From Locusta migratoria (lineage: Eukaryota > Arthropoda > Insecta > Orthoptera > Acrididae), in contig CM048745.1 of assembly GCA_026315105.1 (NCBI GenBank), positions 545,717,358 through 545,781,357 on the forward strand: a DNA stretch of 64,000 bases, given 5' to 3'. This document shows positions 46,901 through 57,046 of this stretch, in pieces. A program made the translations under genes and the position numbers. Each line of letters opens with the position of its first letter. Positions within the stretch are counted from its first letter, which is position 1. The notes beneath the pieces are model-generated. The model was given only the letters and a program-made list of their open reading frames with translations, was not told the DNA's origin and did no database searches.

Positions 46901-47221
46901 AGATCAGGTGGGTAGATCACATAACTAATGAAGAGGTACTGAACAGAATTGGTGAGAAAAAAAATTTTTGGCATACCCTGACTAAAAGAAGGGATCGCTT
47001 GGTAGGACACATTCTTAGACATCGGGGAATTGTAAATTTAGCATTGGAGGGAAGTGTGTGGGGTAAAAATCGCAGAGGGAGACCAAGAGACACGTATAGT
47101 AAGCAGATTCAAGTGGATGTGGCTTGCCGTTCTTATGAGGAGATGAAAAGGCTTGCTCAGGATAGAGTAGGGTGGAGAGCTGCATCAAACTAGTCTCTGG
47201 ACTGAAGACCATAACAACAAC
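43951..47221 (+). mobile_element. Full-length RTE-type LINE
   Basis: A 3271-bp element is flanked by an exact 10-bp target-site duplication, AGATGCCAAA, at 43941-43950 and 47222-47231. The 3' end has no poly-A; it finishes in an ACAACAACA-type short repeat, as RTE elements do. It contains a 5' untranslated region of about 200 bp and one long endonuclease-RT ORF with a few lesions. The intact ends and duplication point to a fairly recent insertion in the mariner remnant. Confidence 0.95.
44166..47193 (+). pseudogene. RTE endonuclease-reverse transcriptase ORF, three lesions
   Basis: Domains in order: an apurinic-like endonuclease (GAWNVRSLNRVGKLENLKRE near residue 75, MVGISEVRW, MGDWNS, DSDHN), then RT (NKAPGVDDIPSELLK, NYRTISLISHGCKI, FVDLEKAFDNV, GVRQGCSLSP, catalytic FADD) and a C-terminal region ending in GRPRDTYSKQ and WRAASN. 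Lesions: an in-frame TAA at 44727-44729; a frame-changing deletion near 44965-44975 with a local stop; and a 1-nt loss near 46808 that moves the end into the 46801-47193 frame. The catalytic residues I can identify remain. The clade is RTE by the C-terminal layout. The gene is dead as written. Confidence 0.93.
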
Positions 47222-47405
47222 AGATGCCAAATTTTTCCAAATACTTACCATTCCTCTCAGCCAATTTTAAACTACCCTCTTCACACAGTCTTGCTGCCTG
47301 TTCCGATAATGAAGAGTTCAATCTCGTTTTGTAAAGCGCTGATCTCGAAACGTCAAGAAAATCCTTTGAGAGACCCGTTATTGTGAAGTTCCTGTTCTCA
47401 CGAAC

Positions 47406-47598
47406 CAAATCAAATGTTCAAATGTTTGTTAAGCTTAAGGGACTTAACTACGGGGTCATCAGTCCCTAAACTTACAAACTACTTATGAACTACCTACAAC
47501 TAAGCACGGCACAAATATCCATGCCCGAGGGGGGATTCGAACCCCCGACCGTAGTGGCCGTGCAGACCGTGACTGAAGCGCCTCAGTCCCCTCGGCCA
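47406..47598 (-). repeat. SINE S1 inserted in mariner remnant
   Basis: The target-site duplication TCTCACGAAC is at 47396-47405 and 47599-47608. The first few bases of the head are missing. Confidence 0.92.
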
Positions 47599-47854
47599 TC
47601 TCACGAACTCTCGACACAGAAGAAACATCCAAATCGCCTGTAATCGAAGATAGGTGACCAGAGCGGTCCTCATCACGGACGTTGTCACAGTAAGACGTAA
47701 GGTCATGCAGATAAGTAGGAGAAACATTCTCGTAGTGTTCGAATAAAGTATCGCTAGCGTGCTGCTTGACAGAGTTGCGTTAATGAAATATCTAGACGTT
47801 ACACCGAAAATGATACCACATGGAACGAGCATATTAGGACAGTTGTGGGGAAGG

Positions 47855-48390
47855 CGAATGGTCGATTTCGGTTTATTGGGATAATTTTATGTAGGTGTGA
47901 TTCATTTGTAAAATATATTGCATATAAAACGCATTTATGACCCCGTCTTGAGTATTGCTCGAGTGTTTGGGATCCCACCGAATCGGTTTACAGGGGGACA
48001 TAGAGGCAGTTCTGAGGCGGACGGCGAGGTTTGTAACTGGTAGATTCGATCAATAAGCGAGTGTTATCGAGTTGCTTTGGAAACTGATGAGGGAGTCGCC
48101 AAAGGAGGGCGGCATTCTCTTCGAGAAACACTGTTGAAGAAATTTAGAGGGCCGGGATTCGAGGCAGACTGCAGAACGATTCTACTGCCGCGAACCTACA
48201 TTTCGCGTAAAGACCACAGAGATATGATCAGAGAGATTAGGGCTGGAACGGATGTATACAAGAATTCATTTTTTCCCTCGTTGTGTATGGGAGTTTTAAC
48301 AGGGAAGCAAGTAGCTAGTAGCGATACTTAGTGCCCTAGACTACTCACCTTTGGGTGGATTGCGGAATATGTATGTAGATGTATGGTGAC
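47855..48390 (+). mobile_element. LINE-N copy d, 3' end
   Basis: Plus-strand copy: codons equivalent to YCSSVWDPTE near 47955, then the C-terminal region and the 3' end GGAATATGTATGTAGATGTA near 48365-48385. Frames are broken; the 84-codon frame at 48077-48331 is part of it. Confidence 0.82.
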
Positions 48391-48540
48391 GTAGAGCTGT
48401 AGTGAAAAGCAGACTAAAGTAGACAGAGATTGCGGCAAAAGGACAGGCGAGAACAAAGAGATGGGTAAAAATAAGAAGGGAGTAAGTTACAATATTATCA
48501 GGCAGTGTTGGTTATAACGCTAGTAATAAATAATAATATA

Positions 48541-48885
48541 AAGCGCACACTTCGCCGCAGAGTGAAAGTTTCATTCTGGAAACATCCCTTAGGCTGTGGC
48601 TAAGCCTTGTCTCCACCATATCCTTTCTTCCAGGAATGCTAGTTTTGCATGGTTCGCAGGAGATCTTCTGTGAAGTTTGGAAAGTAGGAGGCAAGGTACT
48701 GGCGGAAGTAAAGTTGTGAGGCGGCGTCGTGAGTCGTGTCGGGATAGCACGATCGGTAGTGCGGTTGCCCGCGAAAGGCAAATGTCCCAGGTTCGAGTCC
48801 CGCGTACGGCACACATTTTTAATCTGCCAGGAAGTTTCATATCAGCGCACACTCCGCTGCAGAATGAAAGTTTCATTCTGAATAC
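48541..48885 (+). repeat. tRNA-derived SINE bounded by direct repeats
   Basis: A tRNA-like block at about 48735-48812 (GGATAGCACGATCGGTAGTG, B-box GGTTCGAGTCC) is followed by TTTAATCTGCCAGGAAGTTT. A block of about 38 bp starting GCGCACACT, ending in AGTTTCATTCTG, occurs at both ends (about 48542-48579 and 48844-48881). The 76-100 codon frames here are repeat translations. Confidence 0.8.
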
Positions 48886-48889
48886 CAAT

Positions 48890-51610
48890 TTAGTTTACGC
48901 ACAATAAATACCAATGAAACAATATCGATTAAAATAATAAATCTGAAACCTAAAAATATTATTCACAAAATCGAGTTGTTTCAAAATGTTCACTGCGCTG
49001 CCGTCTAACTACCAGGGAAGTTATGGGAAAAGATTCTCAGAAATTAATCTGTCTCGGGATATCCAATTTAACAATAACATTGTTGAATAAAAAACCGGTT
49101 TAAAACACAGAAGGAGGGCAGGTTATATATAAAAAGGTACAAAGCATAACCTAATAACTCTTTTCAATAATGTAGATTAATGGTTTATAGTTCGCAAAAA
49201 AAATCAAGTTTTAACTGGGTGTTAAATCATAAACGATGACATAAAGAAGAGAACATCAATTACGAAAGTGATTAATGAAACCTCCTTCGCAGAAAAAGGT
49301 GGATTAACCGCACGTCTCTTCACGTCTGAGAGGGCTATGGATTTCTGCATCAAGGCAGGCAACTTGGGTAATTTTGATTAACGGCCTGAAAGTTGAGTTC
49401 GATACCTCGGCGGAATACGGACGATTTTTACGAGTCTTAGTCCCCACTTGGAATCGCGGAGCACAGAGTAACACCTGAGAAATTTCAGTGGCATAAAGTC
49501 GCAGTGTTAAAGAGCAGTATAGGTAACTGAACAAACTCAATCCGGAAAGGTCTTGTGACCGTTCACAGATATTTTAATTTGCAACTACTGTCGATAATTT
49601 CAACATAAATATATTTATTGGGACTGAATGATGATACAAGTTAACTTCTTCATCTGAAATAGGTTTCGTAAACTTGCAGTTCGACCTGTAATGCTAATTA
49701 TACGCAAATAATCGGTTTAGTTTTATGGTGTTTTAAATCTGTGTTCTTAATTATTCATTTGATGGTCCATGATATCCGTATATGCTTTACAATCATGAAG
49801 GGCAATTTTTCTCCCATTGTGAAATTCCATTATGTATTATACGTACACACAATAAACATTTGCTCAATTACCACATAAACTCTTACTCAACTCTCAACCA
49901 CTCCCCTCCCCCCTATCCTACCTCACCGGACTATTTTTTCCAAGGCATCTCTATGCTCCATCCAATTCTAAATACCACTACTTGATGCTTACTTTACTTT
50001 CACTATATTTTGAAGGGTTATTTTTCGAGGGTGGCCGGCTACCCTTCCTGTCAGCACGTGTCTCAGAATACGCTGTGTTCAGGAGCTGCAGTTGTTGCTC
50101 TCATTTACGGTTGCCGTGGTTGTGTGCTTGTTTCATTTCCTCTGGAGAGACTAGATCTATTATGTCGGGTTGTCAAAGAAATAAACTAATATATCCGATG
50201 TGGTGGTATAATAACTATTCCTCTTAAAAATTAAAAAAAAACGCTTTTTGATGACTAATCAACTATCAATGAGATATGAATAACAGTAAGAAGAATGAAA
50301 CTTTTTGTTTTACTCTTGAGGTGTAGAAGCACAACCTAGTAAAATATTAAATCTACTTGTCCGCATCGAAAGCAACTTCCGTGTATATCTTAATCCGCCT
50401 GTTACAGATCTACACAAACTGTCGGGTCATAAATACGCATACTACAATACTTTTGAGATAATTTTTCCTAGTTGCTGTTAAAAATCAATTAATTGTTTTT
50501 TTTTAAGTGTAATATAATGTAAGAGTTTCACACCAGACACATTTTATTTTATTTACAAAACAGCAGTAATGATGCCTACTGTTTATTATTCATTTCTGCA
50601 TTTCAAACATTTTATCCTTACCTTAATATTTCGTTGCAGGTGTTAATTTAATTCTTTTAACATTGAATCATACTTCTTTTACTCTTTGCTAATAACATTA
50701 TATTATACGCTAAATCGAATATCTTTTGTCTTCTGACCGCCAATTCGTAATATCCTGTTTCGTTCCGTTTGTTCCTGAATATTGTATTTCATGTACAGAT
50801 ATTTCGAATTTCCCCTTACAAACCTCTGTGGATTGTGGAGTGGAGTGAGTAAATGATATTTTGATAAGGTTCTCAAGTCCAGACACATCATTCAGTGACG
50901 CTATGAGCTCGTTTTATTAACTTTGACCCTGTGAAACAATTCTCTTCTACTGCAAGCTGCTTGATTTCCACATTTCTTACGATATAGTGTAGACCAAAAG
51001 AGAAAAAGTCTCGTAAACGTGGATTCTAAAATGCGTAACTTAAGCGTCATTCTCGATATTCTGAACATGCCTCTTATTGTTCAAATGCACATTATTCCAC
51101 CGTTCGTCGCTAAAGGCTCTCCCCAAATCAATGAAAATAGTGTACACTTCTCTTCCTCTTTAAATGTTTCCAAATCGAAAGGACATCCACTGCTGACAAG
51201 ACTGATCTGCGCTGTTGTCCTAGCTCGTGGTGAACACCTCATGAAAGCGTATAACCACGCCTATCTGATGGCTCCGTTGTCTTCTACACTCTTACCGTTT
51301 AGCAGTTCCAACATAGATGTATATTGATGAAATAGTTATCAAACTTACGTGGCCGTTAGAGAGGGTCGAATTAAATTCAGTGGCGACACGTAAAAAGAAT
51401 TGTCAGACATAGATTCTCAACTTCTCGCGAACGATTACTGAACCGTCTTGACCACCTAGACGCGTTTCCCGTAGGATCCAAGCTTACAACTTATCGCATA
51501 CAGGTAGTGGAGTTTCCCATTTTCTTGCATTCCCGCCTAGACTTCCTCGTGGGGTTTAAATCTGCTTGTGCATCAGCACAGAAATTGTGTACCGCCAGGC
51601 GGAGCGTATA
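48890..51610. other. Long unassigned stretch
   Basis: AT-rich with no recognised coding sequence. The largest frame (102 codons, 51019-51327) has no motif I know. A weak tRNA-like B-box (GAGTTCGATACC) occurs near 49396 without a convincing A-box. Confidence 0.5.
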
Positions 51611-51616
51611 AATTTA

Positions 51617-51854
51617 CGAGGGTGAGTCAGGAAATAGTCGCAAACTGAGGTAGACAAACCAAGGCTGCGCACTGCTCTACCACTACGACACATCCGTCTT
51701 GTGTGTTCCAGCAGTTTAAGACATGAAAATAAGGTTACAGCTGAAGAGCGTCATAGGATGCCAAAAAAATTCGAAGCTCCAGCCTTTTCGAACGATGGGA
51801 CGCAGTACTGGCGTGTCTACCTCAGCTTGCGACTCACTCACTGACTCACTCTCG
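51617..51854. mobile_element. Mariner-type MITE
   Basis: 238 bp flanked by TA at 51615-51616 and 51855-51856. The ends CGAGGGTGAGTCAG and CGAGAGTGAGTCAG are inverted and stay similar for about 40 bp (to CTGAGGTAGAC). No coding part. Confidence 0.82.
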
Positions 51855-51856
51855 TA

Positions 51857-52299
51857 TTTGTATTTGAACGTCTGTTTCTTTGGAGGTACACAAGACACTA
51901 ACAACATAAACCGTCATGTGTATGACTGAAATGCAACATGTCCGACTGAAGATATGTTTGTATTAGCCTTTAGGGGCTGCGTACTGTTTCTCTGCAGACG
52001 AGCAGAATGCTACACTTAGCGAGAATCTAGCCGAGGCACCGAGCAATTGTGAAAGTGCGAAAAAAGTTGTTTTCTTATATTATCAAATTGTTCCATCGTT
52101 GTCTCTAGGGCAAGACTGATCGTCGTAAACGTTTTTTTTTTTTTTTTTTTTTTTTTTTTGCAATCTAAGGAGTTGTGTGGACTGTTTGAGATTCGGCCAT
52201 TTAAGAGTTGTGATTATGTTCAGCTAATTCTCTGACAAGCTGCGGCCGATGATCCTGAAAGTTTGGTGTTTTAATTTACAAATAATGGAAACCATACAG
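51857..52299. other. Unassigned; poly-T run at 52131-52159
   Basis: Nothing recognised apart from the 29-nt T tract. Confidence 0.6.
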
Positions 52300-52490
52300 C
52301 CGCGCGAAAGTGATCACATGGTTTGGAGCGCCATTTTACGGATTGCACGGCGGCTCCGGTCATAGATTCGAGTCCACCCTCGGACAGGAGTGTGTGTATT
52401 GTCCTTATCATAAATCAGTCCAAGTAGCTTGTAAGTCTAGTGATCGATAAACTTAGCACACTGGGACTTTTTGGATTATAAGTATTTTGA
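52300..52490 (+). repeat. Decayed S2-like SINE
   Basis: GGTTTGGAGCGCCATTTTAC, then a B-box relic GATTCGAGTCC and a body ending near GGGACTTTTTGGATTATAAG. Strongly diverged. Confidence 0.6.
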
Positions 52491-52850
52491 ACAAGTCAGA
52501 CAAGCTGATAGTAGAAAAATAGTGATCCCAATTGCGAATAAATAGCAGTGGCGTTCCAGTTCCGGCAAATGCCTTACAATCAAAAACGAAAAAAAAGGGT
52601 GGAACTATTCCTAGTCAAAATGCATTTATCGCGATTGCAGCCCCGAGAACCAAAACCTAGGCAACAGTTTTACCAGCATTACGAGTACTGGCAGAGATCG
52701 GCTCAGCCAAACTACAGTGGAAGAGCCTCTCCAAGGGGGAACCGCCTTGTAAGAGCCGGTTATCTCCTGCGTCGCTGCCTTTCGTCAACCGGAGGCTTCC
52801 ACTTTTATACCCAGGTATACGTCAAGTTGTAAACGCCGCGTACTTAAGTG
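52491..52850. other. Unassigned; one 94-codon frame
   Basis: The + strand frame at 52548-52832 is Arg/Gln-rich with no recognised domain. It may be chance. Confidence 0.4.
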
Positions 52851-53023
52851 ACTCCCTCTAAGTTTAGAACTCTTTCTTGCTCACTCTAAACAGCGTTGCT
52901 TACAGCGAAGTTTTAATAGTTCTAGAGATTCTCGCAGTTTACAGCATGTTGCGAGAGGCTGCCTTTCAAGCCACGCTGTATAAATAGTGCAAGGAAAATC
53001 TTTGAACTTAGAGGGAGTCGCCC
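52851..53023. mobile_element. Candidate small MITE
   Basis: GACTCCCTCTAAGTT at 52851 and its inverse AACTTAGAGGGAGTC at about 53007 bound a 173-bp segment. Similarity extends to about 30 bp. No target duplication was evident, so the ends are uncertain. Confidence 0.55.
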
Positions 53024-53694
53024 ATGTACACGATGTTTATATCGTGACGTAATACAACTAATGAGTAGCCATCTGGTTATTAAGGCTGAAGCTTCCAGTT
53101 CATGATGGATGATGTCGTCGAAAACTTGTGATTATATCCATATCTGACTGCGTCAAGAGAACGGAGAATTTTTATCTACGTACGCCGTCGTCAAGGACTT
53201 CGTATCGAATTGGGAAAGTGCATATGGGGGTCTGAAATAGCAGGTTGAGAAATTGGGTCCGACAGCATTTGTGTCTTGGTGGTTACTGCGATCTTATACT
53301 TTCGCTTCAGGCCCGGCTCAGCTTTCTGTTTCTACATCTATATGAATACTCCGTAAATCACATTTAAGTGCACGGAAGAAGATTCATGGAAACGCTTTTT
53401 TATTTCTCTGCCTTCCAATCCTATAATACAGCGCGGGAAACAGGAACATCTGGATCTTTCCATTTTCGATTTGATTTCTCTCTCTCTATTTTTTTTTTTT
53501 TTTATTTATTTATTTTTTTTTTTTTTTTTTTTTTTTTTACGAACCTACATAGGGAGATAAAATGTTAGCATTCAGAGGAGAAAGTTGGTGAAAGAAATTG
53601 CGCAAATAAGATCTCGTCGCAACGAATAACACCTTTCTCTTAATGATTTCCACCCCGACGTGTGCATCATTCCTATGCCACCATCTCCCGTATA

Positions 53695-53898
53695 GCCGGC
53701 CGCGGTGGCCGAGGAGACTGAGGCGCACCAGTCACGGTCTGCCCGTCCACTACGGTCGGGGGTTCGAATCCCCCATCGGGCATGGATATTTGTGCCGTCC
53801 TTAGTATAAGGTAGTTGATAAGTAGTTTGTAAGTTTAGGGACTGATGACCCCGTAGTTAAGTCCCATAAGCTTAACAAACATTTGAACATTTGATTTT
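53695..53898 (+). repeat. SINE S1 inserted in LINE-N copy e
   Basis: Full-length S1 with target-site duplication TCTCCCGTATA at 53684-53694 and 53899-53909. Confidence 0.93.
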
Positions 53899-53946
53899 TC
53901 TCCCGTATATCGTTATAATAGAAAACGATCTGCTCTTCTCTCAACA

Positions 53947-54850
53947 TTATCTATATCTTTCGTCAGACCCACTTTGTGGGGATCCTACAGTAGGGACAAA
54001 TGCTCCAAAATTGGACGTAAGGGTATAGTGTAGGCAGTTTCTTTCGTAGAACTGTTGCATCTTCTTTCTGTCACTGAAACGTAACCTTTGATTCGCCATT
54101 CTTACAATAGTTTCTGTGTGTTCTTTCCATTTTAACTTGTTCTTAATTGTTATTCCTAGGCGTTTAGTTGAATTTACAACCTTTATATTTGATTGTTTTG
54201 CCATTAAATTGAGTTTTCTTTTAGCGCTAATCTGGCTGTTTTCACACTTTTAATTGTTTAGGATCAATTGTCAATTTTTTCGCAGTGTAAATATTTTATC
54301 TAAATCATTTTGCAGCTGTTGTTGATCTTCTGGTAATTTTACTAATCGATAAACGACTGAATCATACGCGAATAATCTAAGAGAGCTGTTAAAGTTGTCG
54401 CCTAAATCGTTTATAGAAATGAGTAACACTAGGGGCCCTATAACACCTCCCTGGGGAACGCCATATGTTACTTCTGTTTCACTTGCTGACTTTCCGTTAA
54501 TTACTACGTACTGTATCCTTTCTGATATGAAATCACGAATCTATTCGCAAAAATGTGGCAATATTCTTTCGTAAGCACGCAATTTGATTGGAAGTCGCCT
54601 TCCGAAAATCGAGAAATGTGGAATCCATTTGAGATCCCTTGTCGATAGCACTCAGCAAGTTCTTCTCTTCGAGGTAGTTCATAATGTTTGAGGAAAGTAT
54701 GTGTTCTACAATCTTGCTGAAAACCGACGACAATGATATAGGCCTGTAATTTTTCGGATCACTCCTATTGCCTTTCTTCAATATTGGAGTGACCTGTGCT
54801 ACTTTCCAGTGTTTGGATACGGAACTTTCACTAAGCGAGCGGTTGTACAT
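53947..54850 (-). pseudogene. Reverse transcriptase of LINE-N, degenerate
   Basis: The 105-codon frame at 54533-54850 has the early RT blocks (VTPILKKGNRSDPKNYRPIS). The GVPQGG-like block lies near 54425-54470 in another frame. The 85-codon frame at 53947-54204 covers the post-RT region (STKRLGITIKNKLKWKEH). Several frame changes and stops separate them. Non-functional. Confidence 0.85.
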
Positions 54851-54960
54851 GATAGCTAGGTATGGGGCTATTGCATCAGCATACTCTGAAAGGAACCTAA
54901 TTGGTATACATTCGGGACAGGGAGACTTACTTTTGTTAAGTAATTTAAGTTGCTTTAACC

Positions 54961-55915
54961 CTTTCAGACCATCTGGCTACAATTGTGTACATAACTTTTA
55001 CAGTGGCTAAGATAGAAACATTTTTTCTCAGTTGAAACATCATGTATATGACTATGACTGTTCAGCCTTTTCATCGAGCACACTTACTGTCAACTGCGAA
55101 AGATCGCTATAAATATACCAAGTAATCAGTTTTGCACTGCGCATCACCTTGTGAACTTCAAGGAGCACGCAGGTTGTGGGCTCCTTCTATTCCACTGTAC
55201 AACAGGAAAGTAGTAGTAACTATTTGGCATGGCGACTTTTTAATAATCACTTTATTTAGTACAAAAGTTAGTTCTACAAAATTAATTATTTTACTCAATA
55301 AAAAGGAGTCTTGCTTTTCAGCAATTTTGTAGTAAATCTTGCTTCTAAAATCATTAAAAACCTAAATTAATAGGAATACAGTAAAAAGAATAATTTCCTT
55401 CCTCTAGAAAGAAATCAGGTCTGAAAGGGTTAATACGCCAGGGGTATCTACTTCTAAATTACGCATGCTAGCAGCTGTTTTTGATATTGTGCAGTATTTG
55501 TTTCGTCTTCTGTAGTTAACAAATTTCGGAGAACTGTGTTAAGCAATTCTGCCTTAGCATCACCATTTCAATCATGTGATGAAGGTACTGATATTGTTTT
55601 GCCGTTAGTATACTTTACATTTGACCAAAATTACTTAGTATTCTCTATCAAATTACATGACAGGATATAGTTGTGATAACTATTGTAAGCTTACCGCATT
55701 GAAGTTAGAGCTAAATTTCTAAATTCTGTAAAAGATTAAAAGTCTTCGGGATTTTGTGTGAGTTTATATTTGGGATGTTTTTGTTAGAGTATGGAGCTAT
55801 TACTATTACTTTTTGCCGTTGAATTTAACGCAACAACCTATTTCATTAGTACAGACTGCTGTGGTGTCTGTTCATTCGGACATTCCAAAGACAACAGCCA
55901 TCTCGCATGTAATAT
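54961..55915. other. Unassigned, AT-rich
   Basis: No gene or repeat end recognised. Part of 55430-55760 may be older LINE sequence upstream of copy e, but I could not align it. Confidence 0.45.
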
Positions 55916-55920
55916 ACGTA

Positions 55921-55948
55921 CATTTATATATAAAGAACAGTCTAGAGT

Positions 55949-55986
<38 letters not shown>

Positions 55987-56170
55987 TTTTCCGACTAGTT
56001 TCGGTATTGTCTTAGACCAGGAAACTTGGAACCTTCAAGTGCGTCACTACAGCTCCACAACATCAATGGAGCTATATTTCCTGAAGATGGTCTAAGACAA
56101 GACCGAAACTAGTCGGCAAAAAAATAATTTTGTTTTTTGCACTCTAGACTGTTCTTCATATATAAATTTA
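55921..56170. mobile_element. Foldback element with A-run
   Basis: The arms (55921-56029 and 56082-56170) are inverted: AACAGTCTAGAGTGC outer, CGACTAGTTTCGGT and GTCTTAGACCA inner. The left arm contains a 33-nt A run at 55950-55982; the right arm has shorter A/T runs there. Confidence 0.88.
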
Positions 56171-56259
56171 AATAAGAGTGCTGTTGCCCAATAAATGAAA
56201 CAAAAATGTTTCCAAAAAATATGTGAATATACGAATAGGTTTCATATACGACTCAGAGT

Positions 56260-56760
56260 TACTTCTTCAAAAGGAAACAGCAGCTGCCGTAAGTTTCAGC
56301 TTGTTCTCTGGGAGGAGTTTCTGCGGCACAAAGAGCGCGCTTACCTCACCTCGCCTCTCGCAGCGAGCGCTAATGAAGTTGATCCACCCCTGGCGAGGGA
56401 TGGCGCTCGCAAAGGGGTCTCGGATTGCACCACGTGCGCGCGCCACCCCTTTCGCAACGTGCCGTGAGGGTGTACAGACGGACGGGGGGATGACGTCACG
56501 GGCATTTAAATTGGAAATGCATTAAACAACCCTCCGGTCCCCTGCACGTGAATCAATCCTCAGATAACGTCATCGCACGCGTGCAGGGATTAGTGGCCAG
56601 CCTCCCATCGACCGGCGTCCGCTTTGACGGATCTCCGCGGCCGTCAGACGGCTGCCAGGGTCCACGGTCGAGTCAGATCCCGTCTGTCCACCCGCGTCAC
56701 CCTAAATTAGGAGTCGCCGCTGCGGGACAAACGGCCAACACAGATTTTTTAGCCGATTGG
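56260..56760. promoter_or_regulatory. GC- and CpG-rich unique block
   Basis: Sharp rise in G+C compared with both flanks and no matching repeat in the window. It contains a full CRE-like TGACGTCA near 56487 and AACGTCATCGCACGCGTGC near 56568. Frames of 90-138 codons on + have no recognised domain; the last is rich in NRNRN repeats beyond the GC block. Candidate enhancer, promoter or non-coding exon. Confidence 0.35.
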
Positions 56761-56974
56761 TTTGTGTGCCTCGTTTTCGTTACAGAGAGATCACGTAGAA
56801 CGATGGTGGTCATTCTGTACCTAAATTCTAGGGATGTAACGGAAGTGGTTGTATCGGAACCAAATTCGGAAGCGGAGTTTCTAGTTTTGATTTATCGGAA
56901 CCGGAACCGGAATCTGAACAGAAATAGGAACTGGAGACAGAAAAGAGCTTTGTTAAACTCTTAAGGGTAGACAT

Positions 56975-57046
56975 TAATGATGAAGGTGAAGCAATGAATT
57001 AAAATTTGTAATGCGGTCGGGAATCGAAATCCGACCTCCATGCATA
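56975..57046 (-). repeat. tRNA-like SINE fragment (S4)
   Basis: GGTCGGGAATCGAAATCCGA and the A-rich flank match the S4 copy at about 57541-57650. Only the tRNA 3' half and a short tail are present. Confidence 0.6.

Larger units (their letters stand above)
43832..47845 (-). mobile_element. Mariner remnant, host to RTE and SINE insertions
   Basis: The right end of the transposon starts at 43832 after TA (CAAGGCGCGTTTTTTTAACT). The minus-strand frame across the uninterrupted part (47222-47405 and 47599-47720) reads as a mariner N-terminal region (NVRDEDRSGHL, RENRNFTITGLSKDFLDVS) joined to its C-terminal end (EEGSLKLAERNGKYLEKFGI, closing at 43914-43950). The catalytic middle is deleted. The other end was not defined. 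Confidence 0.7.
53330..54960 (-). mobile_element. LINE-N copy e (longest)
   Basis: Minus-strand copy from the 3' end near 53330 (complement of a CTACATCTATATGAATACTC block) to about 54960. It covers RT from near its start to the C-terminus and is split by an S1 at 53695-53898. Long T runs at 53489-53538 lie near its 3' end. Confidence 0.85.

Noticed and set aside
48077..48907. Frames of 76-100 codons around 48.1-48.9 kb
   Set aside because: They fall in LINE-N copy d and in the direct-repeat SINE.
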